This document shows, in pieces, positions 42,640-52,829 of a stretch of DNA of 64,000 nt. The translations under genes and the position numbers were made by a program. Where the stretch lies: positions 7,125,431 to 7,189,430 of the forward strand of contig NC_088322.1 in assembly GCF_910592395.1 (NCBI RefSeq), read 5' to 3'. Below the pieces are notes generated by a model. The model was not told where the DNA came from. It was given only the letters and a program-made list of their open reading frames with translations, and searched no databases. Origin of the DNA: Lineus longissimus (lineage: Eukaryota; Nemertea; Pilidiophora; Heteronemertea; Lineidae). Numbering within the stretch: position 1 is the first letter of the stretch; each line of letters starts with the position of its first letter.

Positions 42640-45600
42640 TCACAGGAAGAAGTCGTTCCATATTTCTGCTGGACCATCCCGACTCAGTTCTGCTTTTGAT
42701 GCTGGACATTCAAAGTGGACGATATGCAGATACTGAAGTGGAAAAAGAATGAAATTTGGATGACATGTTCATATGCTGCGGATATGGACTAACAGGATAA
42801 GTGAGGTGCAGCAGGAGCCCAAGTGAAACATAATTCCACTTAACTCTTTACATACGCTAGACCCGCGTGCGTCATAGCGTCAAAGTCCTGAATACACAGC
42901 GTCATTATTCTGATATAGTTTCCCGGGAGCGCGTCACTGAAGCGGCCGTATTTCAGGTAGTGTTTACATAAGTGATATTATCTCCGTTGCTGTTCATAGT
43001 ACAGGACTAAAATTTTGGGGAGTAACTAAGAATTAAATTCCGCATAAACTCATGTAATTTATTTTGAATTCTAACGAAAAGTAACCGAGAACAAGGCCTG
43101 CAAACTTGGAGAGAAAAACATTTCTACAAATCGCCGTAAACACAAAATGTTTATAATAAAAATCTAAGTCCCAGTCACTATCATCACTTCCTACCGAAAC
43201 ATTGATATCTGAATCTGCAAAACCTTCAAATTCTGATCCGGAGCTCGAATCAAATAAATCTATCATAAATAAACCCAGCTGGTCCCGAACAATGCGGCAC
43301 GTCAATCAAAAAAAAGATTAAAGAAACGTTTAAAAATGGCCGACGAGGTCAACTTCCTGGGGAATCCCGCCAATACATCGTTATTATTCATGCCTCATGA
43401 ATACTAAATTAGAACGGAGTGACCTGAATAGAAAATAGAAGCTTATCTCTTATTGGCCATTCAAATAGGGTCACCATGGAGCCAGCCAATAAGAAATTAC
43501 GATACATTAAAGTTGGAGTAGCTTGTAGTCGGCTTGCCGGAGTTTTGCACTGTTTGAATGGAGCCGAGTAATGGCGGCTCCTGGGAGAACAGCGTAAGTT
43601 CTTTGCGCCGACCAGCGGCGGCTAGCGTATGTAAAGAGTTAAGTCGGACAACATTACATTTACAGGGCCCTTAGAACCAAATTCGAACAATTCAGTTCCT
43701 CCGAGATTGGGCCTATTGTTCTGTGAGCCTATCTAATCCCTGAACAGATAGTTGAGCACTACAATGGGGTATCAGTTGAACTTTTGTTTCATCCTTAAAG
43801 TTGGAATAAGTGCCCCGCTACATGTACATGTATTAGTGTGCGATTCTGTCCATTGCGTGCATGGTGCTGTATCCTTACCCCATCAAGGCTGCTGCGGGTC
43901 CCAGTGATCCTGATAAATGTCACTGGCTGCTCACGGAATCGGATCACCTGTAGTGACCTGAAAGGAGAACACAGAGTTGATCACATAATTAAAGGGGTAG
44001 GCCATTCGTAATTACTTGTGGTCCAGTTAGATAGAAACCCACCAATACACAATGCCGTAGTGTAGTTATTGTGAATACAAATTTGTTTAAATTTGGTATT
44101 CATAGTATTTGTATATCAGCCTACACAACGGCAATGTTGAAATTTGTTTAAACTTGGTATTCATAGTATTTGTATATCAGCCTACACAACGGCAATGTTG
44201 AAATTTGTTTAAACTTGGTATTCATAGTACGTATTTGTATATCAGCCTACACAACGGCAATGTTGAAATTTGTTTAAACCTGGTATTCATAGTATTTGTA
44301 TATCAGCCTACACAACGGCAATGTTGAAATTTGTTTAAACTTGGTATTCATAGTATTTGTATATCAGCCTACACAACGGCAATGTTGAAATTTATATTTG
44401 GTGCGTATTTCTGCAATTGAACATTTTAAAATTCAATTACAAATTCAACACTTTTAACGAACGGCGGCTCAAGTAGAACGATGTTTTGATTCAGCACTTT
44501 CACGGCAGCTGTCATCCATGGGCCTTTGGAGGGCTCGAGGGTTAATAAACTTACTTCATCATTCTGTCGCCAGTATCCGCAACAAGCTCCCAGTCCTTTA
44601 AATTTTTGGACACCTCGACCTTGTACGCGTACGTTCGGTTAAGGGTATCAAGAAGCAAGAAACTCATTGAGTCGACCATGTATGGCTGGGACAGCTGGAT
44701 TTTGATGCTGTGGTCAATCTTTGCAGTCGTGCAGTATTCGGGGCCGTTGTAGCCCTCGTACTCGGGACTCAAAAGCTTGTCCATGTTCTTTCCAGATATC
44801 ACCCATGCACCTTTTTCAACTATAGCTACGTTTTCAGTTGGCACTGAAATAAAGAGTCATTAGAAGACAAAGTTGTCACCGAGGGCCGGGGAAAAAAAGG
44901 AAAACGGGAAGGAATCGTAATTTCTTTGGAAACGTTGCTCCCAATTGAAGATATGGGTCTACACTGCTAGTGCAGGGCGGTCACTGAAAGACAAAGTTAC
45001 TTTAGGCTTCAGTAAATTAGCTTGGAAAATGACCCAGAGAATCACCCAAAAGCTGGACACACTCCAAACAAAGTGTCTGAGAAGAATTAGAGGCATCTAC
45101 TGGCAAAGGATCATCAGTAACCAACACCTACTACTTATATGCAAAACTGAAACCAATCTCACAAAGTTGTAAGGGAAAGAACAGCATTGACATGGCCTCC
45201 GCAAGGAAGGTGAAAGAGGGACAGACCGAAGGAAAGTTGGAGATGATCCATCGAGAAGGAACTCTGAGAGAACGGCCACACATGGGAGTCAGCCAGGCAG
45301 AAAGCTGCCAACCGACTTGAGTGGAACACCCTGATGGAAGCCCCAAGTGCCACCTAAGGCACTAAGGGTCCTAGGTAGTCAGTAAATAACCTACCAATAA
45401 AGTTCAGCTTCATCTTTGAGGGGGGCGGATTGGCATGCATGAAATAGCACTCAAATTTGGATAGGCGGAGCTCGGTGCCAACCGATGCTCTTGAACCATG
45501 AACATTGATGATGCTGAAATATTAAAACGTTAAGAAATTATTTCATGTTTGAACTGAATTATCTGGCAGTTGGTGCAATACAATTATGGTAAAACCTGTA

Positions 45601-48600
45601 TACTCAAATCAGAAAAATTCTTTTTAAAACCACATATAAATACATGTAATACAATGTTCGGGTTAATTGGTAGCACTCCAAGTCGACGGTTCTAAAATTT
45701 GCTGGTATATGGCGCTTGATGGCCGTCAGAAATCTTAAGATATCTTCTGAGTCCAAACGTCGAGCTAGAGAGTAGGGGACAATATCAGATCAATGCGGGG
45801 AAAAATATTTGGTATGAAAAAGTTTTTATTTTGGCATGGCAAGTGTCATTTTATGAAAAAATCCCAACACAGCCATGTGTGATCAATATCAAACCCATAA
45901 TTATCGGTTTTACAAGCAGATGAGATCTTTTATTGCACATTCAGCGATTATAATTGCACGACACAGCGACAAAAATTGCTTGCCTGTGTGGTGCTGAAGT
46001 GTCAAGCGCTACCTACCCTGTGAACACCGGTGTGAAATGTAACGTCTGCCATGACCGACACGTCTCGCTGATGTAGCTGACAAGGTTGACATAGCCGCGT
46101 CTCTCAAAGTCATACGCTTCCACTCGGTATGAAAAGAACCTGAAAATAGACATTTGTGTACAGAGTATGAAACAGTTGAGCTTCTTATTCAGTTCGATAT
46201 CCTCACCCCGGAGAATGAATTCCCCAGATTGTCGAGCATCTTATCAGGCCTTATGCAAGCAAACCAAATCAGGTCACAGCTGAACATTCAAAAATTTCCC
46301 CCAGAGAAAAAGGTTTGAGCACTAACCTTCCATCATCATCATACAGCTTAATGCGAATCGTGTTGATGATTGCAGCTCTGACCAGGCACACTGCGATCCC
46401 TCCGCGGCCCTGCACCCCGTTGCCTGGGATGGGCACGCACACGTAACCAGGAGGGTCCGGGCAGCCGTGAAGCAATGGAAGATGCTCCTGCTTGAATGGC
46501 TCAGCCTCCAGCTTTACGTCGGCGAGGTTCACGTCGGGAACTAAAATAGACGGTCACGAAAAAGTTAGTTGTAGTCATTTTGTTTGTGATGTGGTCTTAA
46601 TACTGTGTCTTCATCGACAGTTTTGAACATTTCAAGTCGTCACATTTTAATGAAAAGGCCATGTACCATCAAGTTCAGTCTTCTCATTTGAAGAATTATT
46701 TTGTAATCTAAGATCACTTATATAAATTGGATATGCTAACGTTTATTCAATTGTTTAATGGAACATTTTTCTGACAAATTGTCAAGAAACTGTGACTTTT
46801 TCTCCTGGACTGAGCCCCAAATGACTTTCTGAAATCTTTTTGGTTCAAAACAAAGACCCCCCCCCGGTATCTTCTCACTCGACTTACCCACAAATCCACG
46901 ATAGAACGGCTTACACCAACCGGTATGAAGTATATCGCCGGCTCCCCGGTTCTTGACTTTGAACAACCGGATCGCTTGGTCGATAGCATTTTTCGCCTCC
47001 ACACGAATCCGCATCGCCTCGACGATCATATCCGAATTGACACCCAACTTCCGACAGTTGTTGAGAAGGTGCTCATCGCTGACAAGGTGCAGGCGCAGAT
47101 TGTTCCGGACTTTTGTGTCCTTCCGCTTTTCGAGGTCGACATTCACCCAGCTGTTAATGGCCGCGATAAGGCGAATTTCTGGCACTTCTAACGTTTTACT
47201 GCCAATAATTTCGTTGAGGATTTCCTATTGGGACAAATTATTTTCTTAAAATATTGTCTGAAAGTTTTGGAACTCTTGTTACAGAAGCCTTCATGACAAA
47301 TTACCAACAAGGGTGATGGCATGCTATCAACTTGATTGAAGGAAACCTTTAGCAAAACGCTTATAAAAATGGGGAGTTTTGAACGGCTGGTTAAAAAAGC
47401 TTCCATTGATTAATATTAGCAGTTTTGAGTTCCCCCAGGTAGTTGATTATGTGAGCTGGGCATCTGGGTTGCATTGCTTAACGTCGTTGCATAACATTAC
47501 TGACTCCGGTCAATGAACTGCATAAGAGATAATCACCAATTTATTTATTTTTACTATGTTCAGCTGGTCTAAATAAAGACTGGCGTCACGACAGCCATTT
47601 TATTTTGTGGTTTTGTGAAATTGCAACTGTTGGATACTTTCCATTTAGCGCTTTTGACTATAACCCTATATTAGTAATTTTAATCAGATTTTCTTCTTCG
47701 CGACCACATATTTTAGCAATTATCTGTCAAATAGCGGAAAATGCTAACATTTTCTGGTTTACAGTAGTTAAAGTAAAAACATACCTCCGGAAGGCTTTCA
47801 AATTGCTCCACAATACGCGGAGTCCGTGGAAAGTTGTTGATAATCTCACAGAAGTGCGTGTCGACGTACTTCAAGCAGTGCTGGCACATCGACTGCAGGC
47901 CATTAGCCTTGGAGAACTCGTAGACTGGAAACACATTATCGTTCGTGATGGCGTCGGTGATGTGGTTTTCGAGTTCTTGTCGCAGTTCGACGAAGCCATA
48001 GAGGTCGGCGAGTAAGAGGATACTCTGGATGGTCTCCGCCTGAAATTTGAATGAACTCCAAAACTTGGCAAAAGCAATTTTCTTCTTCTTCAGCATTCGC
48101 TCTGCACTTGGAGGGGTCATTCTCCTAGGAGTAATCCTCCTCCAAGGCGGGATGAGCGTATCCTGCGTGCCACTACGGTTAGGCGCTAATTGGGTTTATT
48201 GGCCTAGTGGTCCGACTTCGGCGAGAGAGATAGAGTCCATGCAAGCTACTCACTTGGTGGAGTCTTAGCTTGCCCTGGCATAGACACCAGGTACAAGGAA
48301 CCTCGGTTTTGAGTCTCATTCGAAGGACTGTGAAGAGCCAGGAATTTTAGTTCCTTGAAAGCCACGCCGGTTCATCCAGACATACGATCCTGGGTTCTCC
48401 CCGGGCCCTATTGCGTGGTGGCCAGCAGTGTAAACCACTCGGCCATGAGGCTCCTTGGCAAAAGCAATGAATGTACACATGTACAGTAGAACCTCTCTAT
48501 TAAGGATACCCTCGGGACTGACAAGTGCTGCCATTGATACAGAGGTGCCCTGATTAGAGAGGTCAAACTGAATGGAAACAATCAATTTGGGACCAAAACT

Positions 48601-49546
48601 TGTGTCCCTAATAGAGAGGTTGTCCTTAATAGAGCGGTGTCCGCTAAGGGAGGTTTCACTGTATTTGCATGAATATTCCACACGTTTCTTAATTAACCGT
48701 ACGGAATTGTCCAAATTTTCCCAGTATGGCATTAGTTGACTTAGTCGATGACTGACCAGAACACATAATACACAGTGCATCTTCATATAATTTTAGACTT
48801 GAAAAATTGATAACAAGTATTGGCTAATGCCCAGGTCATTCAATGTTCAACTATAAATAATCCAGTCTTAGATGAGTCGTATATGTACGGTCTTGGGAAG
48901 CTTGTCCAACCTACCTCCACAACGGTCATATCAAACTTGCCACAATATATGTAACCCAACAAATGTTTGAATGCCATGGCCGCAGCATCATCTGGTAAGC
49001 AAGTGTGTAGAACCACTTCATTGTTCTGTGGGTTGGACTCACGGAAGTTTCCACCAAACATTGCCCTGAAACAAAGAGGGAAAGAGTTTATTTCAATCAT
49101 TTAACTTTTTAAGCAGCATGCACCATCAGGAGCCTTGTGATTTTAGACAACATCTCTCATATCTTACACCCAAATGTCATGAAATTTTCAGGAAATGTGT
49201 TTCATGGTGTACTATTTTGTTTATGGCTACTAAATTTTACTTTGATGACTTTATACCCGACTTAAAACCTGGTGGACGCTGTTTAGGATGACCAGAAACC
49301 AACAAACCTGAAGTACTCCGATCTTGTCATGAGAACAAGACGATGAGCGAAAAACTTGTGTCCGCCAACGACCAGATTAATGTCGCTGAACTCATTACTC
49401 TCGAACAGCATCTTGTAACTGTTGGACAAGCCGTTGGCATGGTTGATCACGGGTGGCGGTTCCTCATGCTCTTCTTCGACTTCATGTTCGTCTTCAAGCT
49501 GCATGCCGACGCTGCCGTCCACTTGCTGAGGGTCTCCATCTGCCAT
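42640..49546 (-). CDS. BTBD9: BTBD9-like protein, complete, 10 exons
   Basis: Minus-strand exons: 49308-49546, 48915-49065, 47785-48039, 46888-47224, 46327-46540, 46017-46139, 45395-45513, 44555-44843, 43879-43957, 42640-42732. All junctions are GT-AG and all phases agree; 1,899 nt give 632 residues, close to the 600-odd of vertebrate BTBD9. Domain order: an acidic N-terminus; BTB (about 45-140; SDINLVVGGHKFFAHRLVL and AMFGGNFRES); BACK (about 140-290); and two F5/8C discoidin domains (about 300-480, with SYRVEAYDF and CRSWQTLHF; about 480-620, with VPTENVAIVEKG, KIQLSQPYMV, FIRITGT and VHFECP). BTBD9 is known as a cytosolic CUL3-adaptor-type protein linked to iron and dopamine physiology. 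Sequence is fairly divergent, so a paralogue is possible. Introns contain MITEs, SINE-like repeats and a LINE remnant. The start is the only ATG upstream of the BTB domain in exon 1. Confidence 0.88.
42844..43638. mobile_element. piggyBac-like non-autonomous element
   Basis: TTAA at 42840-42843 and 43639-43642 flank a 795-bp element with perfect 17-bp inverted ends (CTCTTTACATACGCTAG). On the minus strand at about 43160-43305 it keeps a short acidic frame (LFDSSSGSEFEGFADSD, SDDSDWD) like a piggyBac transposase N-terminus, implying derivation by internal deletion. It sits in the last intron of the BTBD9-like gene. Confidence 0.85.
44072..44392 (-). repeat. 61-bp satellite array, block 2 (inverted)
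   Basis: About five copies of the reverse complement of the 14533-14941 satellite; one unit has a 4-bp insertion. The right flank (44393-44475) also matches the left flank of block 1 in inverted orientation. Located in BTBD9-like intron 8. Confidence 0.92.
44945..45390 (+). pseudogene. LINE-type 3' end fragment
   Basis: Reads KLDTLQTKCLRRIRGIYW-RIISNQHLL, then, with shifts, LRKEGERGTDRRK and SQAE. This is the pattern of the C-terminal end of non-LTR reverse transcriptase polyproteins (after the RT core). No RT catalytic motif remains. Located in intron 7 of the BTBD9-like gene, opposite in orientation and ending just before exon 7. Confidence 0.6.
48083..48455 (-). repeat. Composite SINE-like repeat
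   Basis: The left part (48083-48250) matches 62655-62845 and the right part (48290-48455) matches 63838-64000. On the minus strand the right end starts TGGCCGAGTGGTTTACACTGC, an A-box-like sequence of Ser/Leu-type tRNAs, followed by CCCGGGGAGAACCC. This suggests a tRNA-derived SINE. It lies in BTBD9-like intron 2 next to exon 3. Confidence 0.6.
48484..48661. mobile_element. pogo-like MITE with TA duplication
   Basis: Begins CAGTAGAACCTCTC and ends GGAGGTTTCACTG, with TA at 48482-48483 and 48662-48663. Same family and nearly the same length as 14944-15120. Confidence 0.82.
49131..49294 (+). repeat. Dispersed repeat, second copy
   Basis: Copy of 10108-10292, in BTBD9-like intron 1 immediately beside the donor of exon 1. 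Confidence 0.7.
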
Positions 49547-49704
49547 TCTACGTTGGGGAGATTTTATATTTGTGAACCGTATGTGAAGTCGATTTTCTGG
49601 AATGAAAGAAAAATCTAAACAATCGAGTGATTAAAATTTTAATGATAGGCCTCACCTGGAAACAAAAGTCTGTCCTGTCCAAGACAGCCATGTCAACAGG
49701 CACA

Positions 49705-49800
49705 CTCCTTGTCTGAAGTCCGTTGAGGCCTTCTTACGTGTTCTGAGTGTATGCATTTGATTTGGTTTGACGCTGATTCATCTTTTTCGAAAAGGCCTAT
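49705..49800 (+). repeat. Direct copy of part of 51024-51115
   Basis: CTTGTCTGAAGTCCGTTGAG to TTTTTCGAAAAGGCCT is about 85 percent identical by eye to 51024-51115. Confidence 0.6.
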
Positions 49801-50966
49801 ATGGTGATGGCAAATGGTATAAGGACTACGTCGTTCATCCCCAAATATCGTCCCCAGTAGACCATCTTGAGTCTACTGATAAAATGCCAAGTTCTATGCC
49901 TAATGCCTAAGACGGGTAGAGGACAACAGTCAAACAGACGAGAACTTCAACACTTTCTAACTTTTCGTCTTTTTCGATTTTACAGACACCCTGCGAAAAT
50001 ACATTTCGCCAATTTTACCGTGAAGATCTATAGTAAGGGTGATTTGTTGGTCCAACCCTAGGTGGTACCGGCGTATCTGGCAAAGGGCCTATTGATTTTC
50101 GTCAATATCATTATAATCAATAATCGACAACAATCTTACTTTCATTTACCAACGTTTTCTATACTTTATTGACTTGTAAACTATCATGTTAGATTTCCAC
50201 GTATAGGGGGCCTATTTCCTATTAGGCCCTACTTAACAGAAACTTACAAATTGCAAATATTGGTCATTTAGATGTAGAAATCGGGGAAAAACAGATATTT
50301 ATTCGTCGCATAAACAAAATTTGTTGACGGAAGTTGTGGCCAGCTCTGCGAAGTTGTGGATTTACCTCGATGCGCATCGTAAATAAATTAAACAAAATTG
50401 ACTCAAGCTCTAAAGAAGACATTAAAATACATGAAATCATTAAATTCTTCATACTGCATCGTCGTTTTATTTTTTAATGATATGCAGAAGCCACATTTAT
50501 GGAGAAAAAAAATCGAATCGTTGGCCATGGAGGGTAAACAAGGAAATGAAAATCACATGAATTTGACAGCTAGAGAAACTCGACTAAAGTCATGTTTTCT
50601 GTGTTTTTTGTGCATGGATCGATTAGATTCATATCCCTGGTCAATCTTTAGATATTGCTGGTAGGTTTCCACCATAATTTTTGTATTTTCTGTTGCTGAC
50701 ATGCTTTATAGGTCATATCAAGCACTGTACATTAAAAAAAAAAATTGGATCATCATGAATGGATGTTGACCTGACCTGGGTACAAGAATTTGATTATCAA
50801 CAAGGGTATGGCTTGAACTTGGGGATTGAGCACAACGCAGTGTTTTCCTTGAAGGAGATACTAGGTCATATCCGGTACGCGCTTGACTATATTCGAAACG
50901 TACCAACGCACCTTCCGGGCCAACTTCTTAAGTGTTGCATAGATAGATGAATCGAAGAAGTTTGTT

Positions 50967-51256
50967 TTTGCGCTGACCAGTCATACGTTTCACCTGTCCT
51001 TGAACAAAGGATCACTGTGTCTCTAGGTATTCTCCGAAGTCCGCTCGGGCCTTCTGATGTGTTCCGAGTGTGCGCATTTGATTAGTTTGGGCGCTGGCTC
51101 GTCTTCTTCGAAAAGGCCTCTTGTGCACACTCGGAACTCGTCAGAAGGCCTAAAGCTTTTAAGTAAGGAATATTCGGACAATGCCGGCGTATTTAGTACA
51201 TGATAAGCCACACATGTGAACAATTTGTTCCAGGTGAAACGCATGACTGGTTGTCG
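50967..51256. repeat. Nested foldback element
   Basis: Outer arms 50967-50995 and 51229-51256 (GCGCTGACCAGTCATACG against its inverse) and inner arms 51048-51078 and 51120-51150 (AGGCCTTCTGA-GAGTTCCGAGTGTG type) pair in a nested fashion. GCGCTGACCAGTC recurs at 51360. It looks like a foldback MITE. Confidence 0.65.
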
Positions 51257-51419
51257 CCAAAATAAACTTCTGCAAAAAGGTCAATTGCAACGCCCGTAGA
51301 GTCGTAATCAGGGCGCCCAGTCCCAATCGGGCCCAATGGTTGATTTCTATTTTGGTTGGGCGCTGACCAGTCCTATTGTTAGGCCTACACATATTCAGTC
51401 CTGAAAGGGTTAAGCCTTG

Positions 51420-51478
51420 TTTTGTCTTTGTCGTAAAGGTCCATTAGACTCTAGTGGACCTTTACGACAAAGACAAAA
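51420..51478. repeat. Perfect 24-bp hairpin, 11-nt loop
   Basis: The arms 51420-51443 and 51455-51478 are exact reverse complements (TTTTGTCTTTGTCGTAAAGG...); the loop is TTAGACTCTAG. It is either a tiny palindromic insertion or the stem of a small-RNA precursor. Confidence 0.9.
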
Positions 51479-52829
51479 TTTAGAATTTAGAGCAGTGGGT
51501 CACAAGCAGATCTGATTGTGGTAATTTCCATCAACCAACAACCACTGAAAGTGCGTGTTTGCATAATGTTGTTACAAGATTATCCAAACTTTTTTGTGTA
51601 ACTGTGTAAATTTATAGGTTCTAAATTCTACAGGCCTATAAAATACGAATCCAAAGCGTTAAAAAGTTGTAAAATATATTGTCTATAATAATGAACTTAT
51701 TTCAAATCTTTTTTCAAAGTACCATTCAACACATTAGGGGTGTGCCAAATACATGTAATCAAAACAGCCGTTCTTCACACTCACAGTGGACATTGAGGAT
51801 TTTATTTTTAGTGCTTTTTCTCAGGATTTTGTTTGACCCACTGTCATTGACTGTGTGATGTTGGAGTGAAAAAAAGATACTCTCAGGATGAGGAAATCCT
51901 GCGATCAATTGGCATGTCATGACATGATTATCATGGTATTGGTAGCCCTAGGCCTTCATATAGTCAGCAGGTATTATGTCATGTTGTCAGTGTGGGTGAT
52001 CTCATGTGCTCTGTCAGTCTGTGACTGTTCCAGTTGATGGTACAGCGTGATTGACCAATCTAAAAATTGTCATGACTGACATAGACACTAGACAGAACAA
52101 GACATAAGGCCTATGCACATGATCATGACAGAAGAAAACTTCAAAAACATGACTTCGCCAAGATATGAGTAGGCCTACTTGCCCAGCCAAGCAATCTCCA
52201 GTAAACAGTTGGTTGTGGAGGCAGTTATTTTGGTCTCATCACAATTACACTTACAGTCACTCGTAACAAACTACCATACCACTGCACTTGGTTTCCCAGC
52301 TTAGTAAGTCAAATTACTCATTTTTTACTTGATGATATTTGAGGAGTGTTGGTGAAAGTCCTCTTTTTGCAAATATTTCACATATTGCCATAGTGAGAAA
52401 AGTTTTCTGCCGGATTAGTGAAAGTGTTGAACTGCTATAAAGAATGGGAGGTAGGATTTTCTTCAGACATAGAATATTTCAGAAGGAGCATTACCGACCA
52501 AGGCCACAGAAGCCAATTGTGGCTTCTGTCCCGACGACCGAACCGAGGCCGACACAGAGAAAGCATAGTGCAGTTAATATTGCATGTTACGATGTATGTC
52601 TTTGACTCTGAGAAATCACCAGACTTGGAGACGGAGAGAGAACATCTTACATGCACATACGTAGGCCAGCACTGACATCCTTGGACTGTGACATGGAGTG
52701 TGACATCATTCACGCTCATCTCGCCTATGACTGTGACGTCTAAGTAAGAGATGCTGGTAATGCATGCACTGTAGCTTGTTACATGAATACTTTCAGATTT
52801 TCTGCCTTGCGGCCCACTTCAAATCCTAA

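Larger units (their letters stand above)
49547..52797. other. Divergent intergenic region BTBD9-like / PIKfyve
   Basis: Head-to-head spacer that must hold both promoters and 5' UTR exons. The first PIKfyve coding exon is preceded by an acceptor at about 52797, so a 5' UTR exon lies upstream. No obvious core promoter element or CpG-rich block was identified. It contains the foldback repeats and the perfect hairpin listed below. Confidence 0.5.
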
